A stretch of 64,000 nt of DNA from Niveispirillum lacus (GCF_002251795.1 NZ_NOXU01000031.1:124001-188000); one strand, 5' to 3'. Positions 54,605 to 64,000 are shown, counted from the stretch's first letter. The notes: a model not told the origin generated them from the sequence alone. A program made the numbers and translations.

Positions 54605-55264
54605 ATGATCGATCTCTACACCGCCGCCACGCCTAACGGGCACAAGGTCTCCTGCACGCTGGAGGAACTGGGCCTGCCCTACACGCTGCATGTTGTGTCG
54701 CTCGCGAAGAACGAGCAGAAGGAACCCTGGTTCCTGGCCATGAACCCCAATGGCCGCATCCCGGTGATTGTGGACCGGGCGGAAGAGCATACGGTGTTCG
54801 AATCGGGTGCAATTATGATCTGGCTGGCGGAAAAGACAGGTCGCCTGATGCCCACCGACGCCAAAGGCCGTTCACGCGTTCTGCAATGGCTGATGTTTCA
54901 GATGGGCGGGGTAGGGCCGATGATGGGGCAGGCCAACGTCTTCCACCGCTATTTCCCGGAAAAGATCCCCGCCGCCATCGACCGTTACCAGAAAGAAGCC
55001 AAGCGGCTGCTGACCGTGCTGGACGGAAGGCTGAAGGATCATGAATTCCTGGCCGGTGATTTCTCCATCGCCGATATCGCCAATTGGTGCTGGGCCCGGA
55101 CGCATGACTGGTCAGGCGTGGCCATTGATGACTTGCCGCACCTGTCACGTTGGATCGCCCAAATTGATGCCCGACCTGGCTGTGCTGCTGGTCTGCAAAA
55201 GCCGCCCAAGAATGTGACGGCGGCGGAACTGGTGCAGTCGGCGCAGAACATCGTCGTGCGCTGA
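54605..55264 (+). CDS. Glutathione S-transferase, YfcG/Nu-like
   Basis: A 219-residue GST. The N-terminal thioredoxin fold reads [20 protein letters not shown], with the Asn/Ser-type catalytic region of Ure2p-like enzymes (TPNGHK). [11 protein letters not shown] holds the cis-Pro and [15 protein letters not shown] the Glu-Ser pair. The C-domain shows [20 protein letters not shown], typical of YfcG-like disulfide reductases. GAAGGAAG precedes the start at 54605. It is convergent with the Smr gene. Confidence 0.93.
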   Translation: MIDLYTAATPNGHKVSCTLEELGLPYTLHVVSLAKNEQKEPWFLAMNPNGRIPVIVDRAEEHTVFESGAIMIWLAEKTGRLMPTDAKGRSRVLQWLMFQMGGVGPMMGQANVFHRYFPEKIPAAIDRYQKEAKRLLTVLDGRLKDHEFLAGDFSIADIANWCWARTHDWSGVAIDDLPHLSRWIAQIDARPGCAAGLQKPPKNVTAAELVQSAQNIVVR

Positions 55265-55268
55265 AGGC

Positions 55269-55892
55269 TCACCCCTCGCGGCGGCGCTTCAACAACACAT
55301 AATAGGCGCCGCCGCCGCCATGTTGCGGTTGGGCTTGATGCACGGACAGAATCAGCGGGCTGATGTCCGCCTCGCGAAGCCAGCGCGGCACCGACAGGCG
55401 CAGCACCCCTTCTCCCCGGGGCATCTGGCCCTTGCCGGTGATGACCAGTACCATGCGCCGGCCCATCACATGCGACCGGCGGACAAATCCGATCAGGGCT
55501 TGGTGGGCCTCGCTCTGTGTCAGGCCATGCAGGTCGATGCGTCCATCAATGCCCATCCGGCCCTTGCGCACCTTTTCGTCGGTGCGCTTATCAACCCCGG
55601 CGACACGGCCCAGGGTTGACGGTGCCAGTTGGACACTAACCTTGCCCTTTTCCTTCACCGGCACCTTGCGCAACAGTTCTGCCAGACGGTCGGCTGGCGC
55701 CTGGACCGGGGCCGCGGGCAGGGGCGGAAGGGTGCGCACTGCGGTTACGGCCGGCGCCGCTGTAACCGGTCGGGACGGCTTCGCCGGGGTGGGGCGGCGT
55801 TTGCCGGCAATTGGCGTGGCATCGCGCACCACCAGCCGCCATAATTCCAACTCGGCGTCGGTTGGGGCCTTGGGACGACGGTGATCATTCAT
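55269..55892 (-). CDS. Smr-domain protein
   Basis: A 207-residue protein with a C-terminal Smr domain. The signature is IDLHGLTQSEAHQALIGFVR and VLVITGKGQMPRGEGVLRLS. The N-terminal half is basic and Pro/Ala-rich (KRRPTPAKPSRPVTAAPAV), probably unstructured. Stand-alone Smr proteins are nicking nucleases or bind nucleic acids in translation quality control. The start overlaps the lutC stop as ATGA, so it is co-translated with the lut-like genes, although no functional link is known. Confidence 0.9.
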   Translation of the reverse strand: MNDHRRPKAPTDAELELWRLVVRDATPIAGKRRPTPAKPSRPVTAAPAVTAVRTLPPLPAAPVQAPADRLAELLRKVPVKEKGKVSVQLAPSTLGRVAGVDKRTDEKVRKGRMGIDGRIDLHGLTQSEAHQALIGFVRRSHVMGRRMVLVITGKGQMPRGEGVLRLSVPRWLREADISPLILSVHQAQPQHGGGGAYYVLLKRRREG

Positions 55893-56515
55893 GGAAGGGC
55901 GGCGTCCGGTTCGCCCACCAGGATGACATGCAACTGTCCGTCGCCGGCCCCTGTGGCCAGACACACACGGGATGGCATGCCAAGCCCTCTGGCCTGCTGG
56001 CGGATCGCCATGCCATGCCAAGCATCGTCAAGCGTGCCAACAATATGGTGCAAGGGCAGGATCACGATCTGTAGGGGCGGCAGGAGCAGCAGGCCAGCGG
56101 CCTGATCGGACCCGCTGGGTATCACCAGCGTCCCTGTCTCCGCAACGCCGGCCAGCGCCGCACTGACGCCGACCTGATCCCCGGTTCGCGCAACGCCGAA
56201 GCTCAGCGTCAGACGCGGCCGCCGGTCCCAGGGGATCGCCCGAAGCCAGGGACTACCGGCTACCCGCACGGTTGCGGGCATCCCAAGGGCCTTCAGATGG
56301 TCGGCCACCGCATGGGGCACGCGGGCTGTGTCGGCCACCCGCTCGACACTGGCACCGGCGGCGATGGCACGCTTTCCGAACTGCTCAATCAGGCCCAGGT
56401 TGGTCAAACCACCAGCCATGCTGACCAATGGGCGGCTGTCGGCCACCGGCCCCATACCCGCCACGGCTGTGCATACCCGCGTCAGGATCTGTTTTCGGCT
56501 ATCCATGACCGGCAT
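55889..56515 (-). CDS. lutC: LutC/YkgG-type LUD-domain protein
   Basis: A 208-residue LUD-domain protein of the lactate-utilisation system. Visible features are PATVRVAGSPWLRAIPWDRR, the glycine-rich VGVSAALAGVAETGTLVIPS motif, and a final PSRVCLATGAGDGQLHVILV. It overlaps the upstream lutA/lutB fusion by 17 bases. The start could be 56515 (MPVMDS) or 56506 (MDSRKQ). LutC partners LutA and LutB in an iron-sulfur enzyme that oxidises L-lactate, but that partner here lacks cluster motifs. Confidence 0.85.
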   Translation of the reverse strand: MPVMDSRKQILTRVCTAVAGMGPVADSRPLVSMAGGLTNLGLIEQFGKRAIAAGASVERVADTARVPHAVADHLKALGMPATVRVAGSPWLRAIPWDRRPRLTLSFGVARTGDQVGVSAALAGVAETGTLVIPSGSDQAAGLLLLPPLQIVILPLHHIVGTLDDAWHGMAIRQQARGLGMPSRVCLATGAGDGQLHVILVGEPDAALP

Positions 56516-57620
56516 CCCGCCACCGCGCCTGAAAGCTGCCCCCACGCCGCTGCAAACGGCACAGCATGGAGGTTGCCCGGCGATACAGAACCGGGAAACG
56601 CGATAGGGTCCGCCAGATCCAACCGGCACGCTGAGCCAGGCCGGGAAGTGCTGCCATACTAGCGTCCAGCAGATCAGTCCGACCATTGTCCAGCAGGACC
56701 AGATGGAAATGATCCGGTCCGTCCGCCTCGTCGGTGGCGCGCGGGCCCGTAGCGAACAGTACCCGGCTTGGTCCATCAGACCCTTGCGGCAAAACCTGAA
56801 GAATCTGCCCGGCATCGGACAAGGTGGCTGCGATCTGGTCGATGGCCGCCACCACGATCTGGCAGCGGGCCAAAAGAAGATGCGCCTTGCCATCGCTGGG
56901 AAGAATGACGGCACTGCCGGTTTCTGCCACAAGAAAAAGGGCGCCGGAAATGCCGATCAGCGGAACGGACATCATTCCCGACCCGGTCATCCCATCGCGC
57001 GCCAGGGCCTCCTCCAGCCCGATCTCTATCAGCAGGGGGGAATGGTCCAGCATGGCAGGGCCAATTCCATGGTCCAGGCAGAGCTGCCGGATGAGGGATA
57101 CAGCGTCTGGACCGTCACTGGCCCAATGGACCCGCCCGCCACTCTCAGTCAGTTGCGCCTCAACCGAGCGCAAATGCTGATCCAAGTGGCGCAGCGTGCG
57201 GTCCCGCGTGCGGGTCACCTGCAGTCCCGGCCTGTCCGGGCATGGTTCAGCGTGAGGGGCCAGCAGATCGGCCAGATCATGGCAGCGGGCGGCCATGTGG
57301 CGCGCCCGGTCCGCCCAGACGGGATCAACAGACAGCAATGCAGGATAGTGGTCGCGGACCATGGCCGCACAGGCACGATGGGGCACGGCGATGGACGCGC
57401 AGCCAGCGAAGGCGTTAATCATGCCCCGTGCCAGGATGGCAGCGCCCTGCCGATCCCCCCGTTCCAGCATGGTACGGCCACAGCATCCCTGCGCCGGAAC
57501 AGTCACCGTATGGCCTTTCACCCGCAGTTTCTCTGCTGCTGTGAACCCGGCTTCCGGGCAGCACAGATCCACCGGACAAGTGACCAGCAGGCCGGTCGGG
57601 TGCGGGTGGGAGGATGGCAT
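56499..57620 (-). CDS. LutA-LutB fusion lacking the iron-sulfur motifs
   Basis: A 373-residue protein with two parts. Residues 1-120 match the first half of LutA/GlpC-type CCG proteins: LVTCPVDLCCPEAGFTAAEK, GCCGRTMLERGDRQGA (Cys46-Cys47) and AVPHRACAAM (Cys84). The second CCG domain is missing. From about residue 130 it is a LutB-type LUD domain: VHWASDGPDAVSLIRQLCLD, GISGALFLVAETGSAVI and FHLVLLDNGRTDLL. LutB normally ends in ferredoxin-like CxxCxxC clusters; none are present. lutC and an Smr gene follow in the same unit. It may be a reduced lactate dehydrogenase, a decaying copy or a new function. Confidence 0.8.
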   Translation of the reverse strand: MPSSHPHPTGLLVTCPVDLCCPEAGFTAAEKLRVKGHTVTVPAQGCCGRTMLERGDRQGAAILARGMINAFAGCASIAVPHRACAAMVRDHYPALLSVDPVWADRARHMAARCHDLADLLAPHAEPCPDRPGLQVTRTRDRTLRHLDQHLRSVEAQLTESGGRVHWASDGPDAVSLIRQLCLDHGIGPAMLDHSPLLIEIGLEEALARDGMTGSGMMSVPLIGISGALFLVAETGSAVILPSDGKAHLLLARCQIVVAAIDQIAATLSDAGQILQVLPQGSDGPSRVLFATGPRATDEADGPDHFHLVLLDNGRTDLLDASMAALPGLAQRAGWIWRTLSRFPVLYRRATSMLCRLQRRGGSFQARWRDAGHG

Positions 57621-57741
57621 AAGTGCAAGGGTTCCGGCTGGTGTCGAAGCCGCCCCAGACTACATGATCCGATACCCGTCCGGGGCGGAAATTACGGCGG
57701 GAACAAGCCATTGATCCGCCCTGGGGGCCACCAGAACGGTG

Positions 57742-60174
57742 TCAGGAAGGCATCTGTGCCGGCAGGCGGCAGCGGATCGTGCTGCCGTTCTGTCCGTCGC
57801 TGTCGATCTCCACGCTGCCGCCATGCAGCTCGATGAAACTTTTCACCAGCGAAAGACCGAGACCGGCCCCGGCAGAGCCGCTATTGCCCGCACTGCCGCG
57901 TTCAAAACGTTCGAAGACCCGGCTCTGTTCTTCGTTGCCAATGCCAAGGCCTGTATCGGAAACGGCCAGCACCACCTGCTCCGCGTGACGCTCGGCTGAC
58001 AGGGTTATGCGGCCGCCAGCGGGCGTAAATTTGATGGCGTTGGAGACAAGGTTAAACAACGCCTGCTTCAACCGCTTTTCATCGCCTTGCATGCTGCCGG
58101 TCTGGTCTGAGACCTCGACCCGCAGATCCAGCCCCTGTTTACGGGCCCAGTCGCGTGTCAGGCCGGCGACCGAATGCAGGAGTTGCGGGATGTCGAATGT
58201 CTCATGTTCCAACACCATGAAGCCGGCTTCGATGGTTGCCAGGTCCAGAATGTCATTCACCAGAGACAGAAGCCGGCGGCTGGCCTCCAGCACACCCTTG
58301 GCATATTCCTGCTGCCGGTTGTTGAGTGGGCCGAAATACTGGTTATGCAGTATCTCGGCGAAACCCATGATGGCGTTCAGGGGCGTGCGTAACTGGTAGG
58401 AGACATTGGCAATGAATTCCGCCTTAAGCCTGTCGGCAGCTTCCAGTGCCTCGTTGGAAGATCGCAGCGCGGTTTCCACTTTATCGCTGTCGGTCACATC
58501 CAGGCAGGAGAACAGCACAGCGCCGTCGGGAAGCGGCACCAGGGCGTAACGCAATACAGATCCGTCCATACGGCGCATGATCCCGGCATCGGCCGCCCGT
58601 TCCAGTAAACGGCCAACCAGTCGGTCCCGCTCCGCCGGCCAATCGCCGCCCGGGTCCAGGAAAGGTCGGATCAGTTCGGCCAACCGGGTGGCGTGGGGTT
58701 CGCCGCGTACCTGCTCGGCGTCCACCGACCAGACACGCTGGAACGCCGGATTGCAGAGTTTCAGGCGGCCGTCGCCGCCGAAGACGGCGACCCCTTCGGC
58801 CAGATTGTCCAGCGTCTCCTGCTGTACCGCCATCAACGTGTTGTAAGAGCTTTCCAAGGCCAGCGTGTGGGTCACATCCTCGGCTACGAACATCAGGCCG
58901 CCGAAGGGATGGGGCACAACCAGGGAGCGCAGCGTCCGCCCGTCAGGCAGATGCATCAGTTCTTCCATCGGTTCGATCAGGGAGGTGAACAGACCCACCT
59001 GTTGCTTTTTCCACCGCGGGAAATCCGCTTCCTCGGTCAGTTTGCGCCGCGCCCGCAGATCCTCCAGCACCTCCCCAAAAGTCGGTTCATCGGCCAGCCA
59101 GCCCGTATCCATGTCCCACAGCCGTGCATAGGCGTGGTTGTGGAACTTGATCCGCATGTCCGGGCCGTAAATGGCTATAGCGGACCCCAATTGGTGCAGC
59201 ACCTCGCCATGCGCATCAATATGGCGGGTCAGTTCGTCCTTCAGTCCACGTTCGTGGGTGCGGTCTACGGCCATGCCGATCATGCCGCCCTGGGGTAGTG
59301 GGATCTCGGTCAGATGATACAACCGGCGATCCCCATCGACGACCAGGAACCGATCCTCGCCCTGGGCTGCGCCCACCTCTTTTGCGCGCATGGCCAGGTC
59401 GCGCGGGCCCCCGAAAAGCCCACCACCTGGCAATTCCCGCCCCGTCTCCAGCACCTGCTCCGGCGTGCTGTCCAGAAGATGGGCAAAGGCCGCGTTGCAC
59501 CAGTCCAGGTCCAGCGCCGCGCCACGCCGCCACAAGGGCAAGGGTAGGGCGGACAGCAAGGTGCGCAGCCGGTCCAGTTCGGCCCCCTGCGCCGCATAGA
59601 TTTCCTGTCGCCGAACCTGTTCCTGGCCCTGGACCGTGATGTCGCGCAACCAGAGGACATGCAAGGTGACCCCATTCGCCGCTTTTCCGCGCCGGCCGCT
59701 TGCCTGGAAAAATTTAGACCCATCGGCCAGCCGCACATTGATCTGAAATGCCTGACCGCTGTCCCGCAGGTGGCGAAAGGAGCCGTGCAGCGCGGCGGCA
59801 TCGCTGGGCGCCAGCGCATGTTCCACATCATCCAGGCGGCGGACCTGCTCAAGGCCGAGGCACGCTGCAAATCCAGTGGAAATGGCCAGATCGCCGGCCC
59901 CACCGATGGCGAACCACGGATCGGGCGAGGCGTCCAGCAGGGCCAGCAGTCGGGCGTTTTCGCCTTCTGCCTCCAGCAGGTCCAGGTCCCGCCCACGGCC
60001 CCAGGCCAGCAGGCGAAGGAACATGGCCGCGATGGTGAGCAGCAGTGCCACGGCCATCAGGGCAAGCACCGGCGATTGCGCCTCCCACAGGGGGAGCAGC
60101 ATCCAACCGATCCCTGCCAGCCCCAGCAGGGCCGCAGCGGCAATCGCGATAACGGGGGCGACAGCGGGCTTCAC
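57742..60174 (-). CDS. divL: DivL-like PAS-domain pseudo-histidine kinase
   Basis: An 810-residue membrane protein. Two N-terminal helices (about 8-28 and 35-58) precede several PAS modules up to about residue 560, then DHp and HATPase domains. The H-box reads FIANVSYQLRTPLN, with Tyr593 where kinases have the phospho-accepting His. The ATPase side is intact: N-box FNLVSNAIKFTP, G1 SDTGLGIG and G2 GAGLGLSLVK. DivL of Caulobacter has the same His-to-Tyr change and controls CckA-CtrA signalling, so this is most likely its homologue. Start is GTG. Symbol assigned by this feature and architecture. Confidence 0.8.
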   Translation of the reverse strand: MKPAVAPVIAIAAAALLGLAGIGWMLLPLWEAQSPVLALMAVALLLTIAAMFLRLLAWGRGRDLDLLEAEGENARLLALLDASPDPWFAIGGAGDLAISTGFAACLGLEQVRRLDDVEHALAPSDAAALHGSFRHLRDSGQAFQINVRLADGSKFFQASGRRGKAANGVTLHVLWLRDITVQGQEQVRRQEIYAAQGAELDRLRTLLSALPLPLWRRGAALDLDWCNAAFAHLLDSTPEQVLETGRELPGGGLFGGPRDLAMRAKEVGAAQGEDRFLVVDGDRRLYHLTEIPLPQGGMIGMAVDRTHERGLKDELTRHIDAHGEVLHQLGSAIAIYGPDMRIKFHNHAYARLWDMDTGWLADEPTFGEVLEDLRARRKLTEEADFPRWKKQQVGLFTSLIEPMEELMHLPDGRTLRSLVVPHPFGGLMFVAEDVTHTLALESSYNTLMAVQQETLDNLAEGVAVFGGDGRLKLCNPAFQRVWSVDAEQVRGEPHATRLAELIRPFLDPGGDWPAERDRLVGRLLERAADAGIMRRMDGSVLRYALVPLPDGAVLFSCLDVTDSDKVETALRSSNEALEAADRLKAEFIANVSYQLRTPLNAIMGFAEILHNQYFGPLNNRQQEYAKGVLEASRRLLSLVNDILDLATIEAGFMVLEHETFDIPQLLHSVAGLTRDWARKQGLDLRVEVSDQTGSMQGDEKRLKQALFNLVSNAIKFTPAGGRITLSAERHAEQVVLAVSDTGLGIGNEEQSRVFERFERGSAGNSGSAGAGLGLSLVKSFIELHGGSVEIDSDGQNGSTIRCRLPAQMPS

Positions 60175-60320
60175 AAGGACGCAGTTTAGGGGGTGAAATC
60201 ATTGAAATGCAAGCGGCAGCCGCAGCATCGCCCGCAGGGTGCCACCCCGTCGCGCTTGACTGCGCCCCCGGCCTCCCCACATAGCAGGCAGCGTTTGTAT
60301 GTCCTTCCAAGTGAGCGGTG

Positions 60321-60881
60321 ATGAGCAGTAATTCAAATCCCCACGACCCGATCCAATGGCATGGCACAACGATCCTATCCGTGCGTAAGGGGGGGCATGT
60401 GGTGATCGCCGGCGATGGGCAGGTGTCAATGGGGCCGACGGTGATGAAGTCGAATGCCCGCAAAGTACGCCGTTTGGCCGGTGGGTCTGTCATGGCCGGC
60501 TTTGCCGGGGCCACCGCCGATGCCTTCGCGCTGTTTGAACGGTTGGAGGCCAAACTGGAGCAGCATCCGGGTCAGTTGACCCGTGCGGCCGTGGAAATGG
60601 CCAAGGACTGGCGCACTGACCGTTACCTGCGCCGTCTGGAGGCGCTGATGGCTGTCGCCGACAAGGATGTTTCGCTGGTTATCACCGGTAACGGCGATGT
60701 TCTGGAACCGGAAGACGGCATTATTGGCATTGGATCGGGTGGTTCATACGCATTGGCCGCTGCGCGCGCGCTGATTGATATTGAAAGTTTCGATGCCGAA
60801 ATGATAGCGCGGCGCGCAATGAAAGTGGCAGCCGACATCTGTGTTTATACCAACCATTCTGTCACGTTGGAGAAGATGTGA
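60321..60881 (+). CDS. hslV: ATP-dependent protease peptidase subunit HslV
   Basis: A 186-residue N-terminal threonine peptidase of the HslUV (ClpQY) complex. The pro-peptide ends at HG and mature protein begins with Thr16 in [30 protein letters not shown] and [17 protein letters not shown] are conserved. The start at 60321 is the ATG after an in-frame GTG. The stop shares a base with the hslU start (TGATG). Confidence 0.97.
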   Translation: MSSNSNPHDPIQWHGTTILSVRKGGHVVIAGDGQVSMGPTVMKSNARKVRRLAGGSVMAGFAGATADAFALFERLEAKLEQHPGQLTRAAVEMAKDWRTDRYLRRLEALMAVADKDVSLVITGNGDVLEPEDGIIGIGSGGSYALAAARALIDIESFDAEMIARRAMKVAADICVYTNHSVTLEKM

Positions 60882-62203
60882 TGAGTGCCGCCGCTTTCTC
60901 CCCGCGTGAGATCGTTTCGGAGCTGGATCGATACATTATCGGCCAGAATGAAGCCAAACGTGCCGTCGCCATCGCACTGCGTAATCGCTGGCGCCGGCAG
61001 CAGTTGACGGGCCAGATGCGCGAGGAAGTCTATCCCAAGAACATCTTGATGATCGGTCCTACCGGCGTCGGCAAGACAGAGATTGCGCGCCGCCTCGCCA
61101 AGCTATCCCAGGCGCCCTTCGTGAAGGTGGAAGCCACCAAGTTCACCGAAGTCGGCTATGTCGGCCGCGATGTGGAACAGATCATCCGCGATCTGGTTGA
61201 AGCCGCCATTGTGATGACCCGCACCCGTCTGCGCCAGGAAGTGGCGGCCAAGGCCGAGTTGCATGCCGAGGAACGGGTACTGGATGCGCTCGTTGGCGAA
61301 CAGGCATCGTCTGAAACACGAGCGAAGTTCCGTAAACAGTTGCGTGAAGGGACCTTGAACGAGCGGGAAATCGAAATCCAGGTCGCCGACAATGCTGTTC
61401 CTGGCCTGCCGACCTTTGATGTACCCGGCATGCCGGGTGCACAGATGGGCATGGTCAATCTGGGTGATATTTTCGGCAAGGCCTTTGGCGGCGGTCGTAC
61501 CAAGACCCGCAAGATGAGTGTGGCTGAAAGCTACGATCTGCTGATGGCTGAGGAGAGCGACAAGCTTCTCGACAATGAGAAGGTTGTCGCCGATGCCATC
61601 CATGCGGTGGAGCAGAACGGCATTGTCTTCCTGGACGAAATCGACAAGATCTGCGCCCGCAGCGAACATCGCGGCGGCGGCGACGTCTCACGCGAAGGGG
61701 TACAACGTGATCTGCTGCCCCTGATCGAAGGCACGGTTGTCTCCACAAAGCATGGGGCGGTAAAGACCGACCATATCCTGTTCATCGCCAGTGGCGCCTT
61801 TCATGTCGCCAAGCCCAGCGATCTTCTGCCTGAGCTGCAGGGGCGCCTGCCTATCCGGGTGAATTTGCAACCGCTGTCCCAGGCCGATTTCCGTCGTATC
61901 CTGACGGAGCCGGAATGCAGCCTGATCAAGCAATACATCGCCTTGTTGAAGACCGAGGAGGTGGACCTGGTGTTCACCGACGATGCGATCGACGAACTGG
62001 CACGGCTTGCGGCGGAAATCAACCGCACGGTGGAGAACATTGGCGCCCGTCGGCTGCACACTGTCATGGAACGGCTGTTGGAAGAGATCAGTTTCGCGGC
62101 GACCGAGAAAAGCGGCGAGGTGATCACGGTAGATGCCGATTACGTGAAGCGGCAACTTGACGGCCTGTCGCAGAACATGGACTTGTCGAAGTTCATTCTT
62201 TGA
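60881..62203 (+). CDS. hslU: ATP-dependent protease ATPase subunit HslU
   Basis: A 440-residue AAA+ unfoldase that feeds HslV. Walker A is [16 protein letters not shown] near residue 58. The intermediate domain follows (about residues 110-240), including [20 protein letters not shown]. Walker B is [13 protein letters not shown]; sensor and arginine-finger regions are normal. The C-terminal LSKFIL docks into HslV. Translation is coupled to hslV. Confidence 0.97.
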   Translation: MSAAAFSPREIVSELDRYIIGQNEAKRAVAIALRNRWRRQQLTGQMREEVYPKNILMIGPTGVGKTEIARRLAKLSQAPFVKVEATKFTEVGYVGRDVEQIIRDLVEAAIVMTRTRLRQEVAAKAELHAEERVLDALVGEQASSETRAKFRKQLREGTLNEREIEIQVADNAVPGLPTFDVPGMPGAQMGMVNLGDIFGKAFGGGRTKTRKMSVAESYDLLMAEESDKLLDNEKVVADAIHAVEQNGIVFLDEIDKICARSEHRGGGDVSREGVQRDLLPLIEGTVVSTKHGAVKTDHILFIASGAFHVAKPSDLLPELQGRLPIRVNLQPLSQADFRRILTEPECSLIKQYIALLKTEEVDLVFTDDAIDELARLAAEINRTVENIGARRLHTVMERLLEEISFAATEKSGEVITVDADYVKRQLDGLSQNMDLSKFIL

Positions 62204-62209
62204 TGGCTT

Positions 62210-62258
62210 GCTGTCTTGACAGCAGGCGCCGGCGTGCGACCGTGCCCGTCAAGACAGC
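62210..62258 (+). terminator. Inverted repeat downstream of hslU
   Basis: GCTGTCTTGAC (62210-62220) and its exact reverse complement GTCAAGACAGC (62248-62258) with a 27-base loop. It lies between hslU and the convergent flavoprotein gene. The long loop and lack of a T-run make termination uncertain. Confidence 0.45.
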
Positions 62259-62306
62259 CTCCTCAAGGTCCGATCCAAGGTCGGTGTGGCTCCACGCAGC
62301 CCGACC

Positions 62307-63911
62307 CTACACTTTGCGTGCATGGATATCAGCGATGATCTCCCGCGCGGCATTGTGGCCGGGTGCGCCGGTGACGCCACCACCGGGATGGGTGCCCGAC
62401 CCGCACTGGTATAGAGCCTTGATCGGCGTGCGGTAATCGGCATGGCCCAGCATGGGGCGGGCAGAGAAAATCTGGTTAAGGTCAAGGGCACCGTGGAAGA
62501 TATCGCCGCCGACCAGGCCAAAGGTGCGCTCCAGGTCAAGCGGGCTGTTGATCTGCCGGCCGATCACCGCTGCCTTGAAGTTGGGGGCATAACGGGTAAC
62601 GGTCTCGATCATCAGATCGGCCACTTCCTCTCGATGGTCATCCCATGATCGCCCGTCAGGCAGGTCCGGGGCCACATGCTGACAAAACAGGCTCGCCACA
62701 TGTTGGCCCTTGGGCGCCAAGCTGTCATCCAGGGTGGAAGGGATCAGCACCTCCACAATTGGCCGCTGTGACCAGCCATCGCGCCGGGCATCCATGTAGG
62801 CGCGGTCCATGTAGTCCAGGCCAGGTGCGATGATGATGCCCGCCGTGTGGTGGGGGGCGCGTGCCTTGCCAGGTAGGGCGGTGAAGTCGGGTAACTCCGA
62901 AAGAGCCACATTCATCCGGAAGGTCCCAGACCCGCAGCGCCAGTTGGTGATGCGGCGATGGAACTCCGCCGGCTGGTCATTCGCTGACACCAGTTGCCCG
63001 AACAGCAGCCGTGGGTTCAGGTTGGAGACCACCAGCCGGGCGCGCACAGCCTCACCTTTGTCCGTCACCACGCCAGTGGCCCGGCCCTTTTCGACAATCA
63101 CTTCATTCACGGCGGCGTCGGTGATGATCTCGACCCCTGCCGCCGTGGCAGCCTTTGCCATGGCCTGGGTGATGGCGCCCATGCCGCCGATGGCATGACC
63201 CCAAGCCCCTTTTTTACCATTCACCTCGCCGAAAACATGGTGCAACAGCACATAGGCGGAGCCCGGTGTATAGGGGCTGGCAAAATTGCCGACGATGCTG
63301 TCAAAGCCGAAGGCGGCCTTGATGGGCATGCTGTCAAACCATCGGTCCAGATAATGGCCCGCCGACATGGCGAACAGGTCCAGCAACTCCCGCTGCAGGT
63401 CGATATCCAGCCGGTTCAACCGTCCGCCGACCTTGGCCAGTTTCAGCATTTCCGGTAAGGCCGCGAAGACGCCGCCCTGCACCAGATTGGGCGGGGTCTG
63501 CAGGACCATGTCGCGCAACACATCGGCAATAGCGCCCGTCACCCGGTCGTAATCATCCAGCCGGTCGGCATCGCGGGTGGAAAACCGGGCCACTTCCCGC
63601 TTTGTCAGGCCGTTGCCACCGGTTTGCAGGCAGCTACCGTCGTCAAATGGCAGGAAATTCGACACTTCCCGTTCCACAACCCGCAGCCCGTGCGCCGTCA
63701 ACCCCATATCAGCGATGACCTTCGGGTTCAGCAGCGAGACGGTGTAGGAGGCGACCGAATTGCGAAAGCCGGGATGGAATTCCTCGGTCACAGCAGCACC
63801 ACCCACCACATGCCGGCGCTCCAGCACCGTCACCTTCAGGCCGGCCTGGGCCAAATAAAAGGCGCAGACCAATCCGTTATGGCCGCCACCGATGATTACG
63901 ACATCGCGCAT
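62307..63911 (-). CDS. FAD-dependent oxidoreductase of the phytoene desaturase / PYROXD2 type
   Basis: A 534-residue flavoprotein. The N-terminal dinucleotide-binding motif is VVIIGGGHNGLVCAFYLAQA, followed by VVGGAAVTEEFHPGFRNSV. A second FAD contact lies at GGMGAITQAMAKAATAAGVE, and the C-terminal signature is YQCGSGTHPGGGVTGAPGHN. This is the CrtI-related PYROXD2 group, whose substrates are mostly unknown; no carotenoid genes are nearby, so carotenoid synthesis is not implied. The ATG at 63911 has AGGAGG upstream. The last 89 bases of the window contain no gene. Confidence 0.9.
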   Translation of the reverse strand: MRDVVIIGGGHNGLVCAFYLAQAGLKVTVLERRHVVGGAAVTEEFHPGFRNSVASYTVSLLNPKVIADMGLTAHGLRVVEREVSNFLPFDDGSCLQTGGNGLTKREVARFSTRDADRLDDYDRVTGAIADVLRDMVLQTPPNLVQGGVFAALPEMLKLAKVGGRLNRLDIDLQRELLDLFAMSAGHYLDRWFDSMPIKAAFGFDSIVGNFASPYTPGSAYVLLHHVFGEVNGKKGAWGHAIGGMGAITQAMAKAATAAGVEIITDAAVNEVIVEKGRATGVVTDKGEAVRARLVVSNLNPRLLFGQLVSANDQPAEFHRRITNWRCGSGTFRMNVALSELPDFTALPGKARAPHHTAGIIIAPGLDYMDRAYMDARRDGWSQRPIVEVLIPSTLDDSLAPKGQHVASLFCQHVAPDLPDGRSWDDHREEVADLMIETVTRYAPNFKAAVIGRQINSPLDLERTFGLVGGDIFHGALDLNQIFSARPMLGHADYRTPIKALYQCGSGTHPGGGVTGAPGHNAAREIIADIHARKV

Positions 63912-64000
63912 CAACCCTGTCCTCCTGAATGTCTTCCGCTCCATCCCGGTGGCGGCGCCTGGGGAAGCCTGCTTTCGGGGATCAATGACCGCATGCGTCG

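Noticed and set aside
62307-63911. Carotenoid biosynthesis gene crtI
   Set aside because: The sequence fits the PYROXD2-like group and no crt genes are adjacent.

Overview
This window is GC-rich chromosomal DNA from an alphaproteobacterium. The family-level guess, Rhodospirillales/Azospirillaceae (Niveispirillum- or Azospirillum-like), is an inference from gene content: a MucR regulator, Usg, a DivL-like pseudokinase, a long-linker FtsZ, ornithine-lipid genes and tandem pentapeptide-repeat proteins. I see no prophage, insertion sequence, CRISPR array or tRNA. The first gene (nrdA) is cut by the left edge.

The centre, about 11.1-37.3 kb, is an almost complete division and cell wall (dcw) cluster read leftwards on the minus strand. 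The order is an AmpD/AmiD-type amidase, rnpB (RNase P RNA), then mraZ-rsmH-ftsL-ftsI-murE-murF-mraY-murD-ftsW-murG-[67-codon small gene]-murC-murB-ddl-ftsQ-ftsA-ftsZ, followed by lpxC, a periplasmic binding protein, bamD and recN. Most junctions overlap by 1-20 bases, so translation is probably coupled. The long gaps are before mraZ, before ddl and before lpxC. The first two are rich in GANTC (CcrM-type) sites. The mraZ leader also holds a 10-bp-phased TGGG array typical of MraZ operators and DnaA-box-like sequences. The same 16-base operator pair recurs three times inside the upstream amidase gene.

Left flank, 0-11 kb: the nrdA 3' end, two DUF6265-type exported proteins, a GST/MFS pair divergent from a LysR regulator, a small protein, an EF-hand lipoprotein, two pentapeptide-repeat paralogues, a GH24 lysozyme, Pal, a YqgE/AlgH protein and a Prx5-type peroxiredoxin.

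Right flank, 37-64 kb: a DMT permease, a CAP-domain RTX protein, guaB, a SpoU-type RNA methyltransferase with a coupled 64-codon gene, a GNAT enzyme, olsB-olsA (ornithine lipids), mucR divergent from a TusA-like protein, tsaB-rimI, a VanX-type dipeptidase, truA, a small RTX protein, nitrilase-family hydrolase-grxC, comF, usg, two tandem secreted paralogues of unknown function, a second GST, a compact lutA/lutB fusion with lutC and an Smr gene, a DivL-like kinase whose H-box histidine is tyrosine, hslV-hslU and a phytoene-desaturase-like flavoprotein.

Functionally, the core makes lipid II (MurA-F steps except MurA, then MraY and MurG), polymerises and crosslinks it (FtsW, FtsI), assembles the Z ring (FtsZ, FtsA, FtsQ, FtsL) and supports the outer membrane (LpxC, BamD, Pal). 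The cis elements suggest that MraZ, DNA methylation and possibly DnaA tie this to the cell cycle. That link is inference.
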